Shown one piece after another: positions 44,214-54,767 of a stretch of 64,000 bases of DNA. Source of the DNA: Pseudomonas sp. ISL-84 (GTDB lineage: Bacteria > Bacillota > Bacilli > Bacillales > Cytobacillaceae); contig JAGGRA010000029.1 in the NCBI GenBank assembly GCA_018613035.1, positions 1 through 64,000 on the forward strand, given 5' to 3'. The notes below the pieces were generated by a model. The model was not told where the DNA came from. It searched no databases and worked only from the letters and a program-made list of their open reading frames with translations. Position 1 is the first letter of the stretch. Each line of letters starts with the position of its first letter. The position numbers and the translations under genes are program-made.

Positions 44214-44882
44214 ATGAAGATTATGCTGGATGCCGGCCATGGATACGATACTTCCGGAAAAAGAAGTCCCGATGGCATACGGGAATATGAATTCAACCGA
44301 GCTGTAGCAAACCTTGCAAAGGGTCTGCTGGAAAACTATCAAAATGTGACTGTTTATTTTGCCCATTCGGATGAGCAGGATGTACCTCTCTCTGAGAGGG
44401 CTGAGCTTGCAAACAGGCTTCATGCAGACTGCTATGTGTCCATTCATGCTAATGCATATGGAACCGGCGGCTGGAACGAGGTCGGCGGAATTGAGACATT
44501 CGTCTATCCATCCAGACCTCAGGAAGCGCTTGAACTTGCACAAAAGATTCAGCGGAATTTAATTCACACAACCGGCTTGCGTGACCGCGGAATAAAAACG
44601 GCCGACTTCCATGTCCTACGGGAAACAAAAATGACCGCCGTCCTTGTGGAATGCGGTTTTATGACAAACAAAGAAGAAGCCGCACTGCTCCGCACACCTG
44701 TCTACCGCAAACGATGTGCCCAAGCCATTGTAAAAGCTATAGCTGAACAATATGGCTTAAAAAGAAAATCGGAAGGACCCAAACAATATAAAGTGCAGGT
44801 TACTTTTGAGGAAAGGCAAGAAGCTGAAAAACTTGCAGGGAATTTACTGAACGATGGCTATAATGCGATGATCATTGAATAG
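44214..44882 (+). CDS. N-acetylmuramoyl-L-alanine amidase, CwlC-like, no signal peptide
   Basis: Zinc amidase_3 domain (~1-175): the ligands are in LDAGHG (His), YEFN (Glu) and SIHANA (His), with catalytic Glu in VLVECGFM. The C-terminal ~40 residues (YKVQVTFEERQEAEKLAGNL) are SPOR-like. No export signal, as in B. subtilis CwlC, which acts on the mother-cell wall late in sporulation. Start at 44214 is chosen for AAGGGGAGAT; an ATG eight codons earlier lacks one. 222 residues. It has its own terminator. Cytoplasmic wall-fragment recycling is the alternative role. Confidence 0.85.
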   Translation: MKIMLDAGHGYDTSGKRSPDGIREYEFNRAVANLAKGLLENYQNVTVYFAHSDEQDVPLSERAELANRLHADCYVSIHANAYGTGGWNEVGGIETFVYPSRPQEALELAQKIQRNLIHTTGLRDRGIKTADFHVLRETKMTAVLVECGFMTNKEEAALLRTPVYRKRCAQAIVKAIAEQYGLKRKSEGPKQYKVQVTFEERQEAEKLAGNLLNDGYNAMIIE

Positions 44883-44883
44883 G

Positions 44884-44918
44884 AAAAAGCCAGCACGTGA
44901 AAGGGTGCTGGCTTTTTT
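44884..44918 (+). terminator. Terminator of the amidase gene
   Basis: Stem AAAAAGCCAGCAC / GTGCTGGCTTTTTT. Confidence 0.9.
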
Positions 44919-44959
44919 CGGATGGGAACATCATGTCCCGCGTTTGTTTCGGTTATTAT

Positions 44960-44985
44960 CTCCAATCAACAGGGTGCTAAAATCA
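44960..44985. repeat. Fragment of the MITE-like repeat
   Basis: CTCCAATCAACAGGGTGCTA is identical to a stretch found near one end of copy B and nothing more of the element is present. Confidence 0.55.
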
Positions 44986-45025
44986 ATTGAACTTAACACG
45001 CAACTTCCTATTCTGGCGCAGATTT

Positions 45026-45385
45026 TCATTTTTCCTTCGCAGGTTCTAATACTGCTTTTTGGATAACCAGGTTGACGATCGACATAATGATCGAAACGAT
45101 GATTGCCGTTCCAAAACCGGCAATTTCAAAGGAATCACCCATGAAACCGTCTGTGATCATTAATGTGACGGCATTAATGACAAACAGGAACAAGCCGAGC
45201 GTTAATACTGTGACCGGCAATGTCAATATAATCAGGATGGGCTTCACAAGGATATTTAAAATTGAAAGCATGAAGCTGGCCCCGATGGCAGCGCCAAACC
45301 CAGACAGGTAAAAGGAATCCTCAAAGAAGCCAGCAATGGCGACAAAGAGGATGGCGTTAATTAATATGCCAATTATCCATCTCAT
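45026..45385 (-). CDS. yvlD: Membrane protein YvlD (phage holin family IV-like)
   Basis: 119 residues with four hydrophobic helices (~3-20, 30-50, 55-75, 88-110) and the family glycine pattern GFGAAIGASFM and IAGFGTAIIVSI. Last of yvlABCD, an envelope-stress operon under sigma-W in B. subtilis. No biochemical role is established. Confidence 0.88.
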   Translation of the reverse strand: MRWIIGILINAILFVAIAGFFEDSFYLSGFGAAIGASFMLSILNILVKPILIILTLPVTVLTLGLFLFVINAVTLMITDGFMGDSFEIAGFGTAIIVSIIMSIVNLVIQKAVLEPAKEK

Positions 45386-45388
45386 CGA

Positions 45389-45583
45389 TTACAGCACCTC
45401 TTCGTTAGGCAGCACGAACACTAATAGTGCATAAATTAAAGCCATTGGAAATACCCCTGTTGTAAATAAGAGGACAATAAATATGACCCTCGTTATGGTC
45501 GGGTCAATCCCGATCGATTTAGACAGACCGCCTAATACACCTGCCACTTTCCTATTATTACGTGAGCGTACAAGCTTATTCAT
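45389..45583 (-). CDS. yvlC: PspC-domain protein YvlC
   Basis: 64 residues with the PspC signature RKVAGVLGGLSKSIGIDPTI (~11-30) and one strong membrane helix (~33-58). PspC proteins sense or respond to membrane stress. It is 3 nt from yvlD and follows yvlB; AGGAGGGAAG precedes the ATG. Confidence 0.92.
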   Translation of the reverse strand: MNKLVRSRNNRKVAGVLGGLSKSIGIDPTITRVIFIVLLFTTGVFPMALIYALLVFVLPNEEVL

Positions 45584-45618
45584 AAAGCTTCCCTCCTATC
45601 ATAAAGCGGCTATGACCA

Positions 45619-46728
45619 TTACCAGGCTGATGATCTTTTTAACGTAATCGTCCCGGTTTTCGAATCAGCCAATAGCTTAAGTCCGCTATCCGCTTCTTTT
45701 ACAGACTTAAAGCGCATCATTTTTTGTATCACTTCGCTCTTTTCCTCTACTACTTCTATTCCCTCAATATCTACATGAAAACCGCCCAGATTGGTTCTCA
45801 GCTCTCCGCTGACAGCCGCAAAATCGGGTACAAACAAATCAATGCTGCCGGTTGCCGCCTTTGCTTCTATCCTTTCACAGCGTTCATTTTCAGCCTTGCA
45901 GGTCACGTTGCCATTAAAAGATTGCAGCTCCGCCTTTACAAAGTCCCCCTCCGCTAAAATGGCGCCATTAAGCGTTTCAGCCTCAAGACTATCGATCCGG
46001 CTTCTTTGAACAGAAATCTGCCCATTTGCTGTTTCCGCCTCAACATATTTGCTGCTCAAATCCCTGATTGTAATTTTTCCGTTGGCGGTTTTGGCTTTAA
46101 AGTTTTCCACTGATAAGTTTTGACTTTCAATGGGTCCATTAAACATGCGAATTTTAACATTTTCATATTCTGCCTTCGGAATATAGATGACAGCATCAAG
46201 CTTCATCCACTTTTGCTGGGTGGAGAAACGGAGCTTTTGTCCTTCAATGGCAAAAATAACATCCTTAAGGAAATTCTTGCGTGCTTCCTCCTGGTTATCC
46301 ACCCGGTAAACCTTCGCATGGCATTCAACACGGACATCGCTTTGCTCCCACGGTACAACCCTGATTGTTCCGTTCGCAACATCTAAATCCAGATCCTTCA
46401 AGTATGTGTCTGCATGCTGGAAAATATGCGAGATCTCAACGTTTTTGCCAAAATTGAAATCAAGGTCAAAGTCCTTCACTTTCTTTAATGCAGAGTCTAC
46501 GAAATCAATAATCTTTTCTTTTGCACTTTGATGTTTTGAGCTGTAGGGATCTTCCTTCTTGGATTCTTCAAACTTCACATCTGCGGAGAGTTCCTTAATC
46601 AGATCTTCCTGCTTTTGTTCCATTGTCTGGTGTGATTTTTCAAGCTGCTCTAATAGCGTTAAAGCTTCATCAACTGTCAGCTTGCCTTCCTCCACCATTT
46701 TTAGTATGCGTTTCCGTTCCTCTTTCAT
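45619..46728 (-). CDS. yvlB: DUF4097 beta-helix protein YvlB
   Basis: 369 residues. The N-terminus (KRILKMVEEGKLTVDEALTLL, ~6-26) is a short helical hairpin often called SHOCT-like. The body (~125-365) is an adhesin-like DUF4097 beta-solenoid with repeated xxTANGxIxxxx strands (AKTANGKITIRDL, AETANGQISVQ, AETLNGAILAEG). No signal peptide. Second gene of the yvl operon; binding to membrane or PspC partners is inferred only from operon structure. Confidence 0.9.
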   Translation of the reverse strand: MKEERKRILKMVEEGKLTVDEALTLLEQLEKSHQTMEQKQEDLIKELSADVKFEESKKEDPYSSKHQSAKEKIIDFVDSALKKVKDFDLDFNFGKNVEISHIFQHADTYLKDLDLDVANGTIRVVPWEQSDVRVECHAKVYRVDNQEEARKNFLKDVIFAIEGQKLRFSTQQKWMKLDAVIYIPKAEYENVKIRMFNGPIESQNLSVENFKAKTANGKITIRDLSSKYVEAETANGQISVQRSRIDSLEAETLNGAILAEGDFVKAELQSFNGNVTCKAENERCERIEAKAATGSIDLFVPDFAAVSGELRTNLGGFHVDIEGIEVVEEKSEVIQKMMRFKSVKEADSGLKLLADSKTGTITLKRSSAW

Positions 46729-46754
46729 TTTGGCTCCTCCTCAAACTCTATTTG

Positions 46755-47069
46755 CTACTCTTCTATAAGGACTTTTACCCCTTTAATAATATTCCAGATT
46801 AGTACGATTAAACTTAGAATGATCGTGATGACGACAGCCGCCAGAAAAAATACCGGAATATCCTGGCCGGTAACCGTAAACTGGGTTACTGCTGCAAAAA
46901 TAATAAAGGGAACAGGAACCAGCGGAATTAAATGCGATAAGAATGCGCTCTTCGCATGCCGCTTCACTTCCGGATCTCCAGTTGCAAAAAACACAATTAG
47001 CGGAAATATAAATCCTGCGAACATAATGCTGAAATAGCTTAACGCGGATAGCACCTTTCTCGTTTCCAT
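46755..47069 (-). CDS. yvlA: DUF4870 membrane protein YvlA
   Basis: 104 residues with three hydrophobic helices and the DUF4870 features FIFPLIVFFA and KRHAKSAFLSHL. First gene of yvlABCD, with an ECF-type promoter 25 bp upstream. Confidence 0.85.
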   Translation of the reverse strand: METRKVLSALSYFSIMFAGFIFPLIVFFATGDPEVKRHAKSAFLSHLIPLVPVPFIIFAAVTQFTVTGQDIPVFFLAAVVITIILSLIVLIWNIIKGVKVLIEE

Positions 47070-47093
47070 TGTTTTCAGCTCCTTTTACTCTAA

Positions 47094-47120
47094 TACGAAT
47101 GTGGAGCAGGTAAGGTTTCG
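47094..47120 (-). promoter_or_regulatory. Sigma-W-like ECF promoter of yvlABCD
   Basis: Minus strand CGAAACC (-35, from 47120) and CGTA (-10, 47097-47094), 17 bp apart, against the sigma-W consensus TGAAAC-N16-CGTA. Confidence 0.65.
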
Positions 47121-47228
47121 TTTTTGTAAAACCAAATAGCGTTTCCTCTTCTCCCTTTCATTATAGGAAACCGCAGGAGTATTTACCTCTGTTTTTGCAA
47201 AAATACATCTGCAGGCTTAGGCTTCAAT

Positions 47229-47290
47229 GGCCAAAAGGCGTAGAGCTTTTGGCCAACGACAAAAACCGCCTTTCTGCAAAGACGGTTTCC
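47229..47290 (-). terminator. Terminator of the DUF gene, plus a second hairpin
   Basis: Minus strand stem AAACCGTCTTT / AAAGGCGGTTTTTG (47289-47262) is a standard terminator. Downstream is a perfect 9-bp hairpin GGCCAAAAG / CTTTTGGCC (47229-47254) without a T-run. Confidence 0.7.
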
Positions 47291-47301
47291 TTCATTGAAG
47301 C

Positions 47302-47646
47302 TTATTTGTAGGCAGCCGCCAGGTCGGTTCTCGGCGCTTCCTTTCGTTTCACTTCATCAATCTTGTTCACAAACATTTGGAACACTTTTCTTTTTTCATC
47401 CAAATCACGTATGTACTCTTTCAGTTCATTATACTTTTCTTCAAAAGGCTTATGATACATTTCGCGAATATTATCAATAATCTCTTCGTTCACTGTCGAT
47501 TGAATAACCTGCTTCGTGATTCCATATTTATAGGAATAAACCTTCAGCTCTTTTTTCACATCTTCGTACTCATTATTGATTTGATCCAAAACCTCTGAAA
47601 TATCTTCTTTCCATTCATCTAAAGACTTCGCTAAATAGTCCTCCAT
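47302..47646 (-). CDS. Conserved helical hypothetical protein
   Basis: Not recognised. 114 residues, highly charged, predicted coiled-coil helix over most of its length (EDISEVLDQINNEYEDVKKE; EEKYNELKEYIRDLDEKR), no signal or membrane segment. GGAGGTC precedes the ATG. Monocistronic with its own terminator between yvlA and the SGNH hydrolase. Confidence 0.75.
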   Translation of the reverse strand: MEDYLAKSLDEWKEDISEVLDQINNEYEDVKKELKVYSYKYGITKQVIQSTVNEEIIDNIREMYHKPFEEKYNELKEYIRDLDEKRKVFQMFVNKIDEVKRKEAPRTDLAAAYK

Positions 47647-47777
47647 AAAATGACCTCCCCATTTTGTCTAAAATTACCCTTGTTACAATTATAACGCAGT
47701 ATGTTTACATGCTTTTTGCTAGAACATTACATTGTCTTATCAAAGGAGAAATGGAGAAGGTCATTCTTGAAGGATAA

Positions 47778-48494
47778 TTATTTAAAAAAGTACTCGTTCA
47801 GGATCTTGTCAGCGATTAATTCATAGCCTTTTCCGTTCGGATGCAGAGAATCAGAGAAATATTGCTTCTTGTTTTTCCCTTTGAATAACTCATTGGTAGA
47901 AATATAGGTGATGTTTTCATCTTGCTCTGCTGTTTTCTGAATTGACTGGTTCCAATGATCAATGTATTTTTCAATTTTATCGCCATCCGGATATGGATTA
48001 TAAAGCCCCAGCAGAATAATAGGAGCTTCATTATCGGCCGTTTCCAGCGTTTCAAGAATTCCGTTTAGTTTCTCTTCATACACATTCTTCGCTTCGACGA
48101 GTTTTTCATGGTGGAGTGGATACAAATCACCGCCATTGCTCTTCAGCAAATCATTCGTCCCAATATAAACAATGAACATATCCGCTTCTTTAAGATCCTG
48201 CGCCACTTTCGGCTTGAGCATTTGCTTCAATACATCGGATGATTTATAGCCGTACACACCATAATTTTTTATTTGGTAATTCCTCTCCGGATAAGCACGA
48301 TGCAGCTTTGTCTGCAGCCTGCCGATATAGCCCTCCTTCGTTTCATCTCCGTACCCATAGGTAAGCGAATCGCCAAATGCCACAATCCTCTTGCCGCCAT
48401 CCGCTTTTTTCTCTTCTCCTAAATAGGTAATGGAAAGATAAAGTGCCAGCCCAATGAGGAGAGCTCCCGCTAATAGAAAGATTCCTTTTTTCAT
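47778..48494 (-). CDS. Membrane-anchored or secreted SGNH/GDSL hydrolase
   Basis: 238 residues beginning with a positively charged, hydrophobic signal/anchor (KKGIFLLAGALLIGLALYL). SGNH blocks are complete: block I FGDSLTYG (Ser ~42), block II glycine in NYGVYGYKSSD, block III GTNDLL, block V DSLHPNGKGYE with the catalytic Asp and His. Likely an extracytoplasmic esterase or lipase-like enzyme. Substrate unknown. RBS AGGAACAC is weak. Confidence 0.88.
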   Translation of the reverse strand: MKKGIFLLAGALLIGLALYLSITYLGEEKKADGGKRIVAFGDSLTYGYGDETKEGYIGRLQTKLHRAYPERNYQIKNYGVYGYKSSDVLKQMLKPKVAQDLKEADMFIVYIGTNDLLKSNGGDLYPLHHEKLVEAKNVYEEKLNGILETLETADNEAPIILLGLYNPYPDGDKIEKYIDHWNQSIQKTAEQDENITYISTNELFKGKNKKQYFSDSLHPNGKGYELIADKILNEYFFK

Positions 48495-48620
48495 ATATGT
48501 GTGTTCCTTTCTTGGTTGTGCCTTGCATCAGTAAGTGACTGGTATTCGATGATATTCGTTACCCGCCAGTTTTCCTTGTTTTCATATTGGTAGTATTGAA
48601 ATATTGATAGGACGCGAAGA

Positions 48621-48731
48621 GACCGATATATTGAAATTCTGACCGATATATTGTGTAAAGTGACCGATAAAATTAGATTCTGACCGATAAATCGAGAAAG
48701 TGACCGTTATAATTTATATCTGGCCGATAAA
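48621..48731. repeat. Phased repeat array 5: GACCGATAA units
   Basis: GACCGATAT at 48621 and 48641, GACCGATAA at 48662 and 48682, GACCGTTAT at 48702, GGCCGATAA at 48722; spacings 20, 21, 20, 20, 20. Reverse-complemented, the unit TTTATCGGTCA resembles array 1's TTTACCGGCCA. Confidence 0.88.
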
Positions 48732-48831
48732 CTGCGAAACGGTAACCCCTGGACCCAGTTTTCATAAAGTTGAATGGCGCCCGGCAGACATTTTCCCTTC
48801 AGGTAGAACTTCATCTATTTATAAAACTAAC

Positions 48832-48945
48832 TTATTCGCTGAATTCAAGAATTGGTTCGTGAGTTTTCTGGATTTATTCGCGAAATCCAGAGCTTTATTC
48901 GCAAGCTCAGATCGTTTCTTCGCTGAAATTTAATTTATTCGTAAA
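48832..48945. repeat. Phased repeat array 6: TTTATTCGC units
   Basis: TTCG of the unit falls at 48835, 48856, 48877, 48898, 48919 and 48939; spacings 21, 21, 21, 21, 20. It lies 100 bp after array 5 in the same hydrolase-uvrA gap (48495-49025). Confidence 0.85.
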
Positions 48946-49025
48946 GTTCACAACTGAAGTCAAATCAATGATGGCTGCAGCCTGATTTTCTTTACCCGAT
49001 TTGAATGAAAGTAATCTTTCTTCCA

Positions 49026-49062
49026 TAAAAAAGAAGCAGCGCCTCATCGGCTGCTGCTTCCA
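49026..49062 (-). terminator. Terminator of uvrBA
   Basis: Minus strand stem GAAGCAGCAGCC / GGCGCTGCTTC then TTTTTT. Confidence 0.9.
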
Positions 49063-49066
49063 TTTA

Positions 49067-51943
49067 TCAAGCGTTGGTCACGCCTTCTTTTTCTTCAATT
49101 TGCTGTTTCATTCTGAGACGGTCTCTCTCCAGTATTGGTTTGAGGTATTTGCCTGTATAGGATTCCGGAACTTCAGCAATTTTTTCAGGCGTTCCGGCGG
49201 CTAAAATAGTACCGCCTTTATCTCCGCCTTCCGGTCCGAGGTCTACGATATAGTCAGCCGCCTTGATCACATCGAGATTATGCTCGATAACCAATACAGT
49301 GTCACCATTTTCAACAAGACGCTGAAGAACGACCAGCAATCTAGAGATATCATCTACATGAAGGCCGGTTGTCGGTTCATCGAGTATATAAAGTGAACGG
49401 CCGGTTGAGCGGCGATGCAGCTCGGAAGCGAGTTTGACACGCTGCGCTTCCCCTCCGGATAAGGTTGTCGCCGGCTGTCCCAATGTAATGTAGCCAAGGC
49501 CCACATCAAAAATGGTCTGCAGCTTACGGCGAATTTTCGGAATGTTCTCGAAAAATCCCAATGCATCTTCAACAGTCATTTCGAGAATTTCAGAGATGTT
49601 CTTCCCTTTATATTTAACTTCAAGCGTCTCCCTGTTGTAGCGTTTGCCATGGCAGACTTCACATGGTACATACACATCAGGCAGGAAGTGCATTTCAATT
49701 TTAATAATCCCATCGCCGCGGCAGGCTTCACAGCGTCCGCCTTTTACGTTAAAGCTGAAACGGCCCTTTTTATAGCCGCGCACTTTCGCTTCATTCGTTG
49801 TTGCAAATACATCACGGATATCATCGAACACGCCCGTGTAGGTTGCAGGATTGGATCGCGGTGTCCTTCCGATTGGCGATTGGTCAATATCAATGACCTT
49901 ATCTAAATGTTCTACACCTTTAATTTCCCTATGCTCACCAGGCTTCGCCTTTGCTCTATGAAGCTTTTGGGCAAGCCCTTTATGAAGAATTTCATTAATT
50001 AAGGTACTTTTTCCGGAACCGGAAACGCCTGTTACAGAAATAAAGGAACCAAGCGGGAACTTTGCGTTCACATTCTTAAGGTTATTTTCTTTAGCTCCTT
50101 TAATTTCTATAAAGCGGCCGTCATTCTTACGGCGCTCAATCGGCAGCGGAATGAATTTTTTCCCGGATAGATATTGTCCTGTCAGAGAATTTGGATCATC
50201 CATAACATCCTGAGGCGTCCCCGCAGAAACGATTTGCCCGCCATGAACACCTGCTCCAGGGCCAACATCGATCAAATAGTCGGCAGCAACCATGGTGTCC
50301 TCATCATGCTCAACCACAATCAATGTATTGCCGATATCTCGCATATTTTTCAGCGTATCGATCAAACGGTCATTATCACGCTGATGCAAGCCAATGGAAG
50401 GCTCGTCCAGAATATAAAGAACACCTGTCAGCCGTGACCCAATTTGTGTTGCCAGGCGAATACGCTGTGCCTCTCCACCGGATAAAGTTCCGGCGGCACG
50501 GCTCAATGTGAGATAATCCAGCCCTACATTAATCAGGAAGCCAAGTCGTTCTTTAATCTCACGGAAAATGAGATTGGCAATCTTCATTTCTTTTTCAGAA
50601 AGTGTCAGATCTTCGAAAAAGCTAAACGCTTCTTCAATTGAAAAAGCCGTCACATGGCCGATATGCTTTCCGGACACCAGCACTGCAAGGGTTTCCGGCT
50701 TCAATCGGTAACCTTTACATGAAGGACACGGATGCTGCGCCATATATTTTTCCATCTGCTCCCGGATATAGTCTGAGCTTGTTTCCTTATAGCGGCGCTC
50801 CACATTCCGGATTACACCTTCAAACCGGATATAGTTCTCCCGCACCTGGCCAAAATCGTTTTCATAACGGAAATAGATATTGTCTTTGCTTGATCCGTAT
50901 AAAACCTTCTCAAGTAAGTGTTCAGGAATATCCTTAACGGGAATATCCATATCAATTCCATAGTGATTGCAGACTGCCTCTAAAAGCTGAGGATAGTACT
51001 GCGAGCTTGTCGGTTCCCAAGGCGCAATGGCATGCTGCTTCAAGGATAGCTCCTTATTGGGGATAACAAGATCTACATCGACTTCGAGCTTCGAACCGAG
51101 ACCATCACATTCAGGACAAGCGCCGAACGGGCTATTGAACGAGAACATTCTTGGCTCCAGTTCGCCGATTGAAAAGCCGCAGTGCGGACAGGCATGATTT
51201 GCGCTGAATAACAGTTCTTCTTCGCCGATCACATCGACAAGCACCTTGCCATTTCCTAGGTTTAGTGCTGTTTCCATTGAATCTGCCAGACGCGGAGCCA
51301 CACCTTCTTTTACCACAATTCGGTCTATTACTACTTCAATCGAGTGCTTTTTATTCTTTTCTAGTTCTATCTCTTCTCCAAGATCCATCATTTCTCCATC
51401 AACACGGACTCGGACAAAGCCCTGTTTTTTAATGTCCTCAAGCACCTTTACATGTGTGCCTTTTCTGCCGGATACCAGCGGAGCCATTACCTGGAGCTTT
51501 GTTCTTTCGGGGTATTCCATAATCCTGTCCACCATTTGTTCAATGGTCTGCGAGGAGATTTCGATATCATGAATCGGGCATGTTGGGCGCCCGACCCTAG
51601 CGAATAACAATCGCAGATAATCATAGATTTCCGTCACCGTTCCAACTGTGGAACGCGGATTTCGGCTTGTTGTTTTCTGGTCAATTGAAATGGCGGGAGA
51701 CAGCCCCTCAATGGCATCAACGTCAGGCTTATCCATTTGTCCAAGGAATTGCCGTGCATATGCTGATAATGATTCCACATAGCGGCGCTGCCCTTCTGCA
51801 TAAATTGTATCAAAAGCCAGTGAAGACTTTCCGGAACCGGACAGCCCTGTCAGTACGACAAGCTTATCTCTCGGAATGGTGACATCGATATTTTTCAAAT
51901 TATGGGCTCTGGCACCCTTTACAATCAGCTTATCCATCGCCAT
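49067..51943 (-). CDS. uvrA: Excinuclease ABC subunit A
   Basis: Damage-sensing ATPase of nucleotide excision repair. 958 residues with two ABC modules: Walker [13 protein letters not shown] (~31-42) and [12 protein letters not shown] (~640-651), signatures [12 protein letters not shown] and [12 protein letters not shown]. Zinc fingers have CPHC and CEACRGDG...CEVCHG. It lies 7 nt after uvrB and is cotranscribed with it. Confidence 0.98.
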   Translation of the reverse strand: MAMDKLIVKGARAHNLKNIDVTIPRDKLVVLTGLSGSGKSSLAFDTIYAEGQRRYVESLSAYARQFLGQMDKPDVDAIEGLSPAISIDQKTTSRNPRSTVGTVTEIYDYLRLLFARVGRPTCPIHDIEISSQTIEQMVDRIMEYPERTKLQVMAPLVSGRKGTHVKVLEDIKKQGFVRVRVDGEMMDLGEEIELEKNKKHSIEVVIDRIVVKEGVAPRLADSMETALNLGNGKVLVDVIGEEELLFSANHACPHCGFSIGELEPRMFSFNSPFGACPECDGLGSKLEVDVDLVIPNKELSLKQHAIAPWEPTSSQYYPQLLEAVCNHYGIDMDIPVKDIPEHLLEKVLYGSSKDNIYFRYENDFGQVRENYIRFEGVIRNVERRYKETSSDYIREQMEKYMAQHPCPSCKGYRLKPETLAVLVSGKHIGHVTAFSIEEAFSFFEDLTLSEKEMKIANLIFREIKERLGFLINVGLDYLTLSRAAGTLSGGEAQRIRLATQIGSRLTGVLYILDEPSIGLHQRDNDRLIDTLKNMRDIGNTLIVVEHDEDTMVAADYLIDVGPGAGVHGGQIVSAGTPQDVMDDPNSLTGQYLSGKKFIPLPIERRKNDGRFIEIKGAKENNLKNVNAKFPLGSFISVTGVSGSGKSTLINEILHKGLAQKLHRAKAKPGEHREIKGVEHLDKVIDIDQSPIGRTPRSNPATYTGVFDDIRDVFATTNEAKVRGYKKGRFSFNVKGGRCEACRGDGIIKIEMHFLPDVYVPCEVCHGKRYNRETLEVKYKGKNISEILEMTVEDALGFFENIPKIRRKLQTIFDVGLGYITLGQPATTLSGGEAQRVKLASELHRRSTGRSLYILDEPTTGLHVDDISRLLVVLQRLVENGDTVLVIEHNLDVIKAADYIVDLGPEGGDKGGTILAAGTPEKIAEVPESYTGKYLKPILERDRLRMKQQIEEKEGVTNA

Positions 51944-51950
51944 TTGTACG

Positions 51951-53930
51951 TCATCCTTCCGCTTTTAACTCTAATAGTAAATCACGAAGCTCGGCAGCCC
52001 TTTCGAAATTGAGGGCTTTTGCCGCTTCCTTCATTTCCTTTTCCATATCGCCAATCAGCTTATCGCGCTCTTTCTTGTTCAGCTTGCCGAGCTTGGCTGA
52101 AGGCTGATATTCTTCCTGCTCTTCTGCCGCATGGGTGGCACGGATTGAATCGCGAATATCCTTTTGAATCGTCATTGGCGTTATGCCGTGCTTTTCATTG
52201 TATTCTTCCTGAATGGTACGGCGTCGCTTTGTTTCGCTGATTGCTTTTTCCATGCTATCAGTGATCCGGTCGGCATACATAATGACATGGCCATTTGCAT
52301 TACGCGCAGCCCGTCCCATCGTCTGGATGAGAGAACGCTCCGAACGGAGAAAGCCTTCTTTATCAGCATCCAAAATGGTAACAAGAGAAACTTCCGGTAT
52401 ATCCAGCCCTTCTCTTAGAAGGTTGATTCCGACGAGAACATCGTATTTTCCAAGCCGCAGCTCGCGAATAATCTCAATCCGCTCAAGCGTTTTAACCTCT
52501 GAGTGCAGATATTGGACCTTAATGCCGATTTCCTTCAAATAATCGGTTAAGTCCTCTGACATCTTCTTCGTCAAGGTTGTAACCAGTACGCGTTCGTTTT
52601 TCTGGACACGATCCTGAATTTCGCCAATTAGATCATCGATTTGCCCTTCAATCGGGCGGACATCAATGGTTGGATCAAGCAGTCCGGTTGGGCGGATGAT
52701 CTGCTCAATCATTTCCGGAGTATGCTCAAGCTCATACGGGCCTGGCGTCGCAGAAACAAAGACAGCCTGGTTCACATGCTTTTCAAACTCTGTAAAAGTA
52801 AGCGGGCGGTTATCCATGGCAGATGGCAAACGGAAGCCATGATCCACAAGCACTGATTTTCTTGCCTGGTCCCCATTAAACATTCCTCTGATTTGCGGAA
52901 GCGTCACATGTGACTCATCAATCACAATTAGGAAATCCTCCGGAAAATAATCCAGAAGGGTGTAGGGTGTTGATCCAGGAGGTCTTAACGTCAGGTGGCG
53001 CGAGTAGTTCTCAATACCTGAACAGAAGCCCATTTCCCTCATCATTTCAAGATCATAACGGGTCCGCTGCTCCAGACGCTGTGCTTCAAGCAGCTTATCA
53101 TTTTCTCTTAATTCGTCTAGGCGTTCTTCCAGTTCTTTTTCAATATTTTGAATCGCAATCCGCATTTTTTCTTCACGTGTTACGAAGTGGGATGCAGGAA
53201 AAATCGCGACATGATCGCGTTCTCCGATGATCTCGCCTGTCAGGGCATCCACTTCACGGATCCGGTCAATTTCATCTCCGAAAAACTCTACACGAATACA
53301 ATGCTCATCTCGTGATGCAGGGAAAATTTCAACAACATCCCCGCGCACCCGGAAGGTTCCGCGCTGGAAATCAATATCGTTGCGCTCATATTGGATATCT
53401 ACAAGCCTATGCAGGAGCTGATTCCTTTCTATCTCCATACCCGTTCTTAGAGATAGTACCATCTCTCGGTATTCTTCAGGAGAACCCAAACCATATATAC
53501 AGGAAACACTTGCAATGATGATGACATCGTTCCTCTCAAATAAGGAGGAAGTGGCCGAGTGGCGAAGCTTATCAATTTCATCATTTATGCTCGCGTCTTT
53601 TTCAATAAAGGTGTCTGTTGAAGGCACATACGCCTCCGGCTGATAATAGTCATAGTAGCTGACAAAATACTCTACAGCATTGTTTGGAAAAAAGTCTTTA
53701 AACTCGCTGTAAAGCTGGCCGGCCAGCGTCTTATTGTGGGCAATCACAAGCGTCGGCTTGTTTACTTCTTTAATCACATTCGAAATCGTGAAGGTTTTTC
53801 CTGTACCTGTCGCTCCCAGAAGGGTCTGGTGCTTTTTGCCGGAATTTATACCTTCAACGATCTTTTTAATGGCCCCCGGCTGGTCGCCTTGAGGGGAATA
53901 CTTTGAGACTAATTCGAATTGATCCTTCAC
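51951..53930 (-). CDS. uvrB: Excinuclease ABC subunit B
   Basis: Helicase-like damage verification subunit. 659 residues: Walker [13 protein letters not shown] (~38-49), the beta-hairpin region with [12 protein letters not shown], helicase motifs DESH and QTMGRAARN, and a C-terminal UVR domain ([22 protein letters not shown]). First gene of uvrBA, preceded by a LexA-type box. Confidence 0.98.
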   Translation of the reverse strand: MKDQFELVSKYSPQGDQPGAIKKIVEGINSGKKHQTLLGATGTGKTFTISNVIKEVNKPTLVIAHNKTLAGQLYSEFKDFFPNNAVEYFVSYYDYYQPEAYVPSTDTFIEKDASINDEIDKLRHSATSSLFERNDVIIIASVSCIYGLGSPEEYREMVLSLRTGMEIERNQLLHRLVDIQYERNDIDFQRGTFRVRGDVVEIFPASRDEHCIRVEFFGDEIDRIREVDALTGEIIGERDHVAIFPASHFVTREEKMRIAIQNIEKELEERLDELRENDKLLEAQRLEQRTRYDLEMMREMGFCSGIENYSRHLTLRPPGSTPYTLLDYFPEDFLIVIDESHVTLPQIRGMFNGDQARKSVLVDHGFRLPSAMDNRPLTFTEFEKHVNQAVFVSATPGPYELEHTPEMIEQIIRPTGLLDPTIDVRPIEGQIDDLIGEIQDRVQKNERVLVTTLTKKMSEDLTDYLKEIGIKVQYLHSEVKTLERIEIIRELRLGKYDVLVGINLLREGLDIPEVSLVTILDADKEGFLRSERSLIQTMGRAARNANGHVIMYADRITDSMEKAISETKRRRTIQEEYNEKHGITPMTIQKDIRDSIRATHAAEEQEEYQPSAKLGKLNKKERDKLIGDMEKEMKEAAKALNFERAAELRDLLLELKAEG

Positions 53931-54051
53931 CTAAAAGCCTCCCGTTCAAAAATTAACTTCTATCTATTTATAAACACAAATCAGCCTGTTAAATGACTGA
54001 GGGCCGGGATGCTGCTGATTTGTCAGTTTTTTACTCAAAACTTATATCATC

Positions 54052-54103
54052 ATTCTACCACAAAGAGTGTAAAACAAACCAACAATATGCGAACGGGTAT
54101 TCG
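54052..54103 (-). promoter_or_regulatory. LexA box and uvrB promoter region
   Basis: CGAACGGGTATTCG (54090-54103) fits the Gram-positive SOS box CGAACRNRYGTTYG with one mismatch. A -10-like TAGAAT on the minus strand (54057-54052) lies 32 bp downstream; the -35 is unclear. Confidence 0.6.
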
Positions 54104-54183
54104 TTTTTTTATTTTATTAATGGATGTTTTCTAAAAGATTGTTGTTTTTGAATAGATTTGTGAATAGAAACATTGAAAAATAA

Positions 54184-54367
54184 GGTTGATTAGAACGCTA
54201 ATCCCGCGAAAATGCATTCGCATTTCCTTCGTGCGGTGATGATTCGAGGATCCTTATTCAACGTCCAGCGGGAGGAGTGGGACAGGTGAGACCCCACAGG
54301 CGCTGCGCTCCGAGGAAGCTTACCGCCCGCCCCGCGTTCGCTGAGCATCCTATAGCGGAAATCAACC
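54184..54367. repeat. Dispersed repeat, divergent copy E
   Basis: Ends GGTTGATT and AATCAACC; shares GTGAGACCCCACAGGCGC and the final GCGGAAATCAAC with the MITE-like family, but the middle differs (two extra inverted stretches, GCGAAAATGCATTCGC). Confidence 0.65.
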
Positions 54368-54476
54368 TCTCCTCACTACTTGATTAAAAAGCAACACAAT
54401 TTGCGAAAATTGCCTTATTAATAAAGTATTGCTTGGGAAATATGCCGAAAAAGGCTGGGGGGTGTCGAAGAATAGT

Positions 54477-54496
54477 TAATCAAACGTTTGATTAAC
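54477..54496. promoter_or_regulatory. Palindrome with ATCAAACGTTTGAT core, copy 3
   Basis: TTAATCAAACGTTTGATTAA, a perfect 20-bp palindrome, in the gene-free stretch between uvrB and the aminotransferase gene. Confidence 0.5.
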
Positions 54497-54655
54497 TTTT
54501 TGTATATATTTAAATCCGCTTATTTAGCTGATCAATGAACATTAATCGGCTTAAATTAAAAGAGCTGTACAAAATGCCCTTTGGAAGGTAATTTATCAAT
54601 TTTCCCCTTCCACTCTACTCTGAATGCAAATCCCTTTAGCCTAACTTCTGATAAA

Positions 54656-54702
54656 CAAAAAGCCCGTAGATGAAGTCTAAACCATAGACTTATCTACAAG
54701 CT
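54656..54702 (-). terminator. Terminator of the aminotransferase gene
   Basis: Minus strand stem GTAGATAAGTCTA / TTAGACTTCATCTAC with further GC pairing, then TTTTTG. Confidence 0.85.
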
Positions 54703-54767
54703 GAGAGATTAATCAAAACTTCTATTCTTTTTAATCTTTTAGTTAATCATACGATAATTGAAAACTT

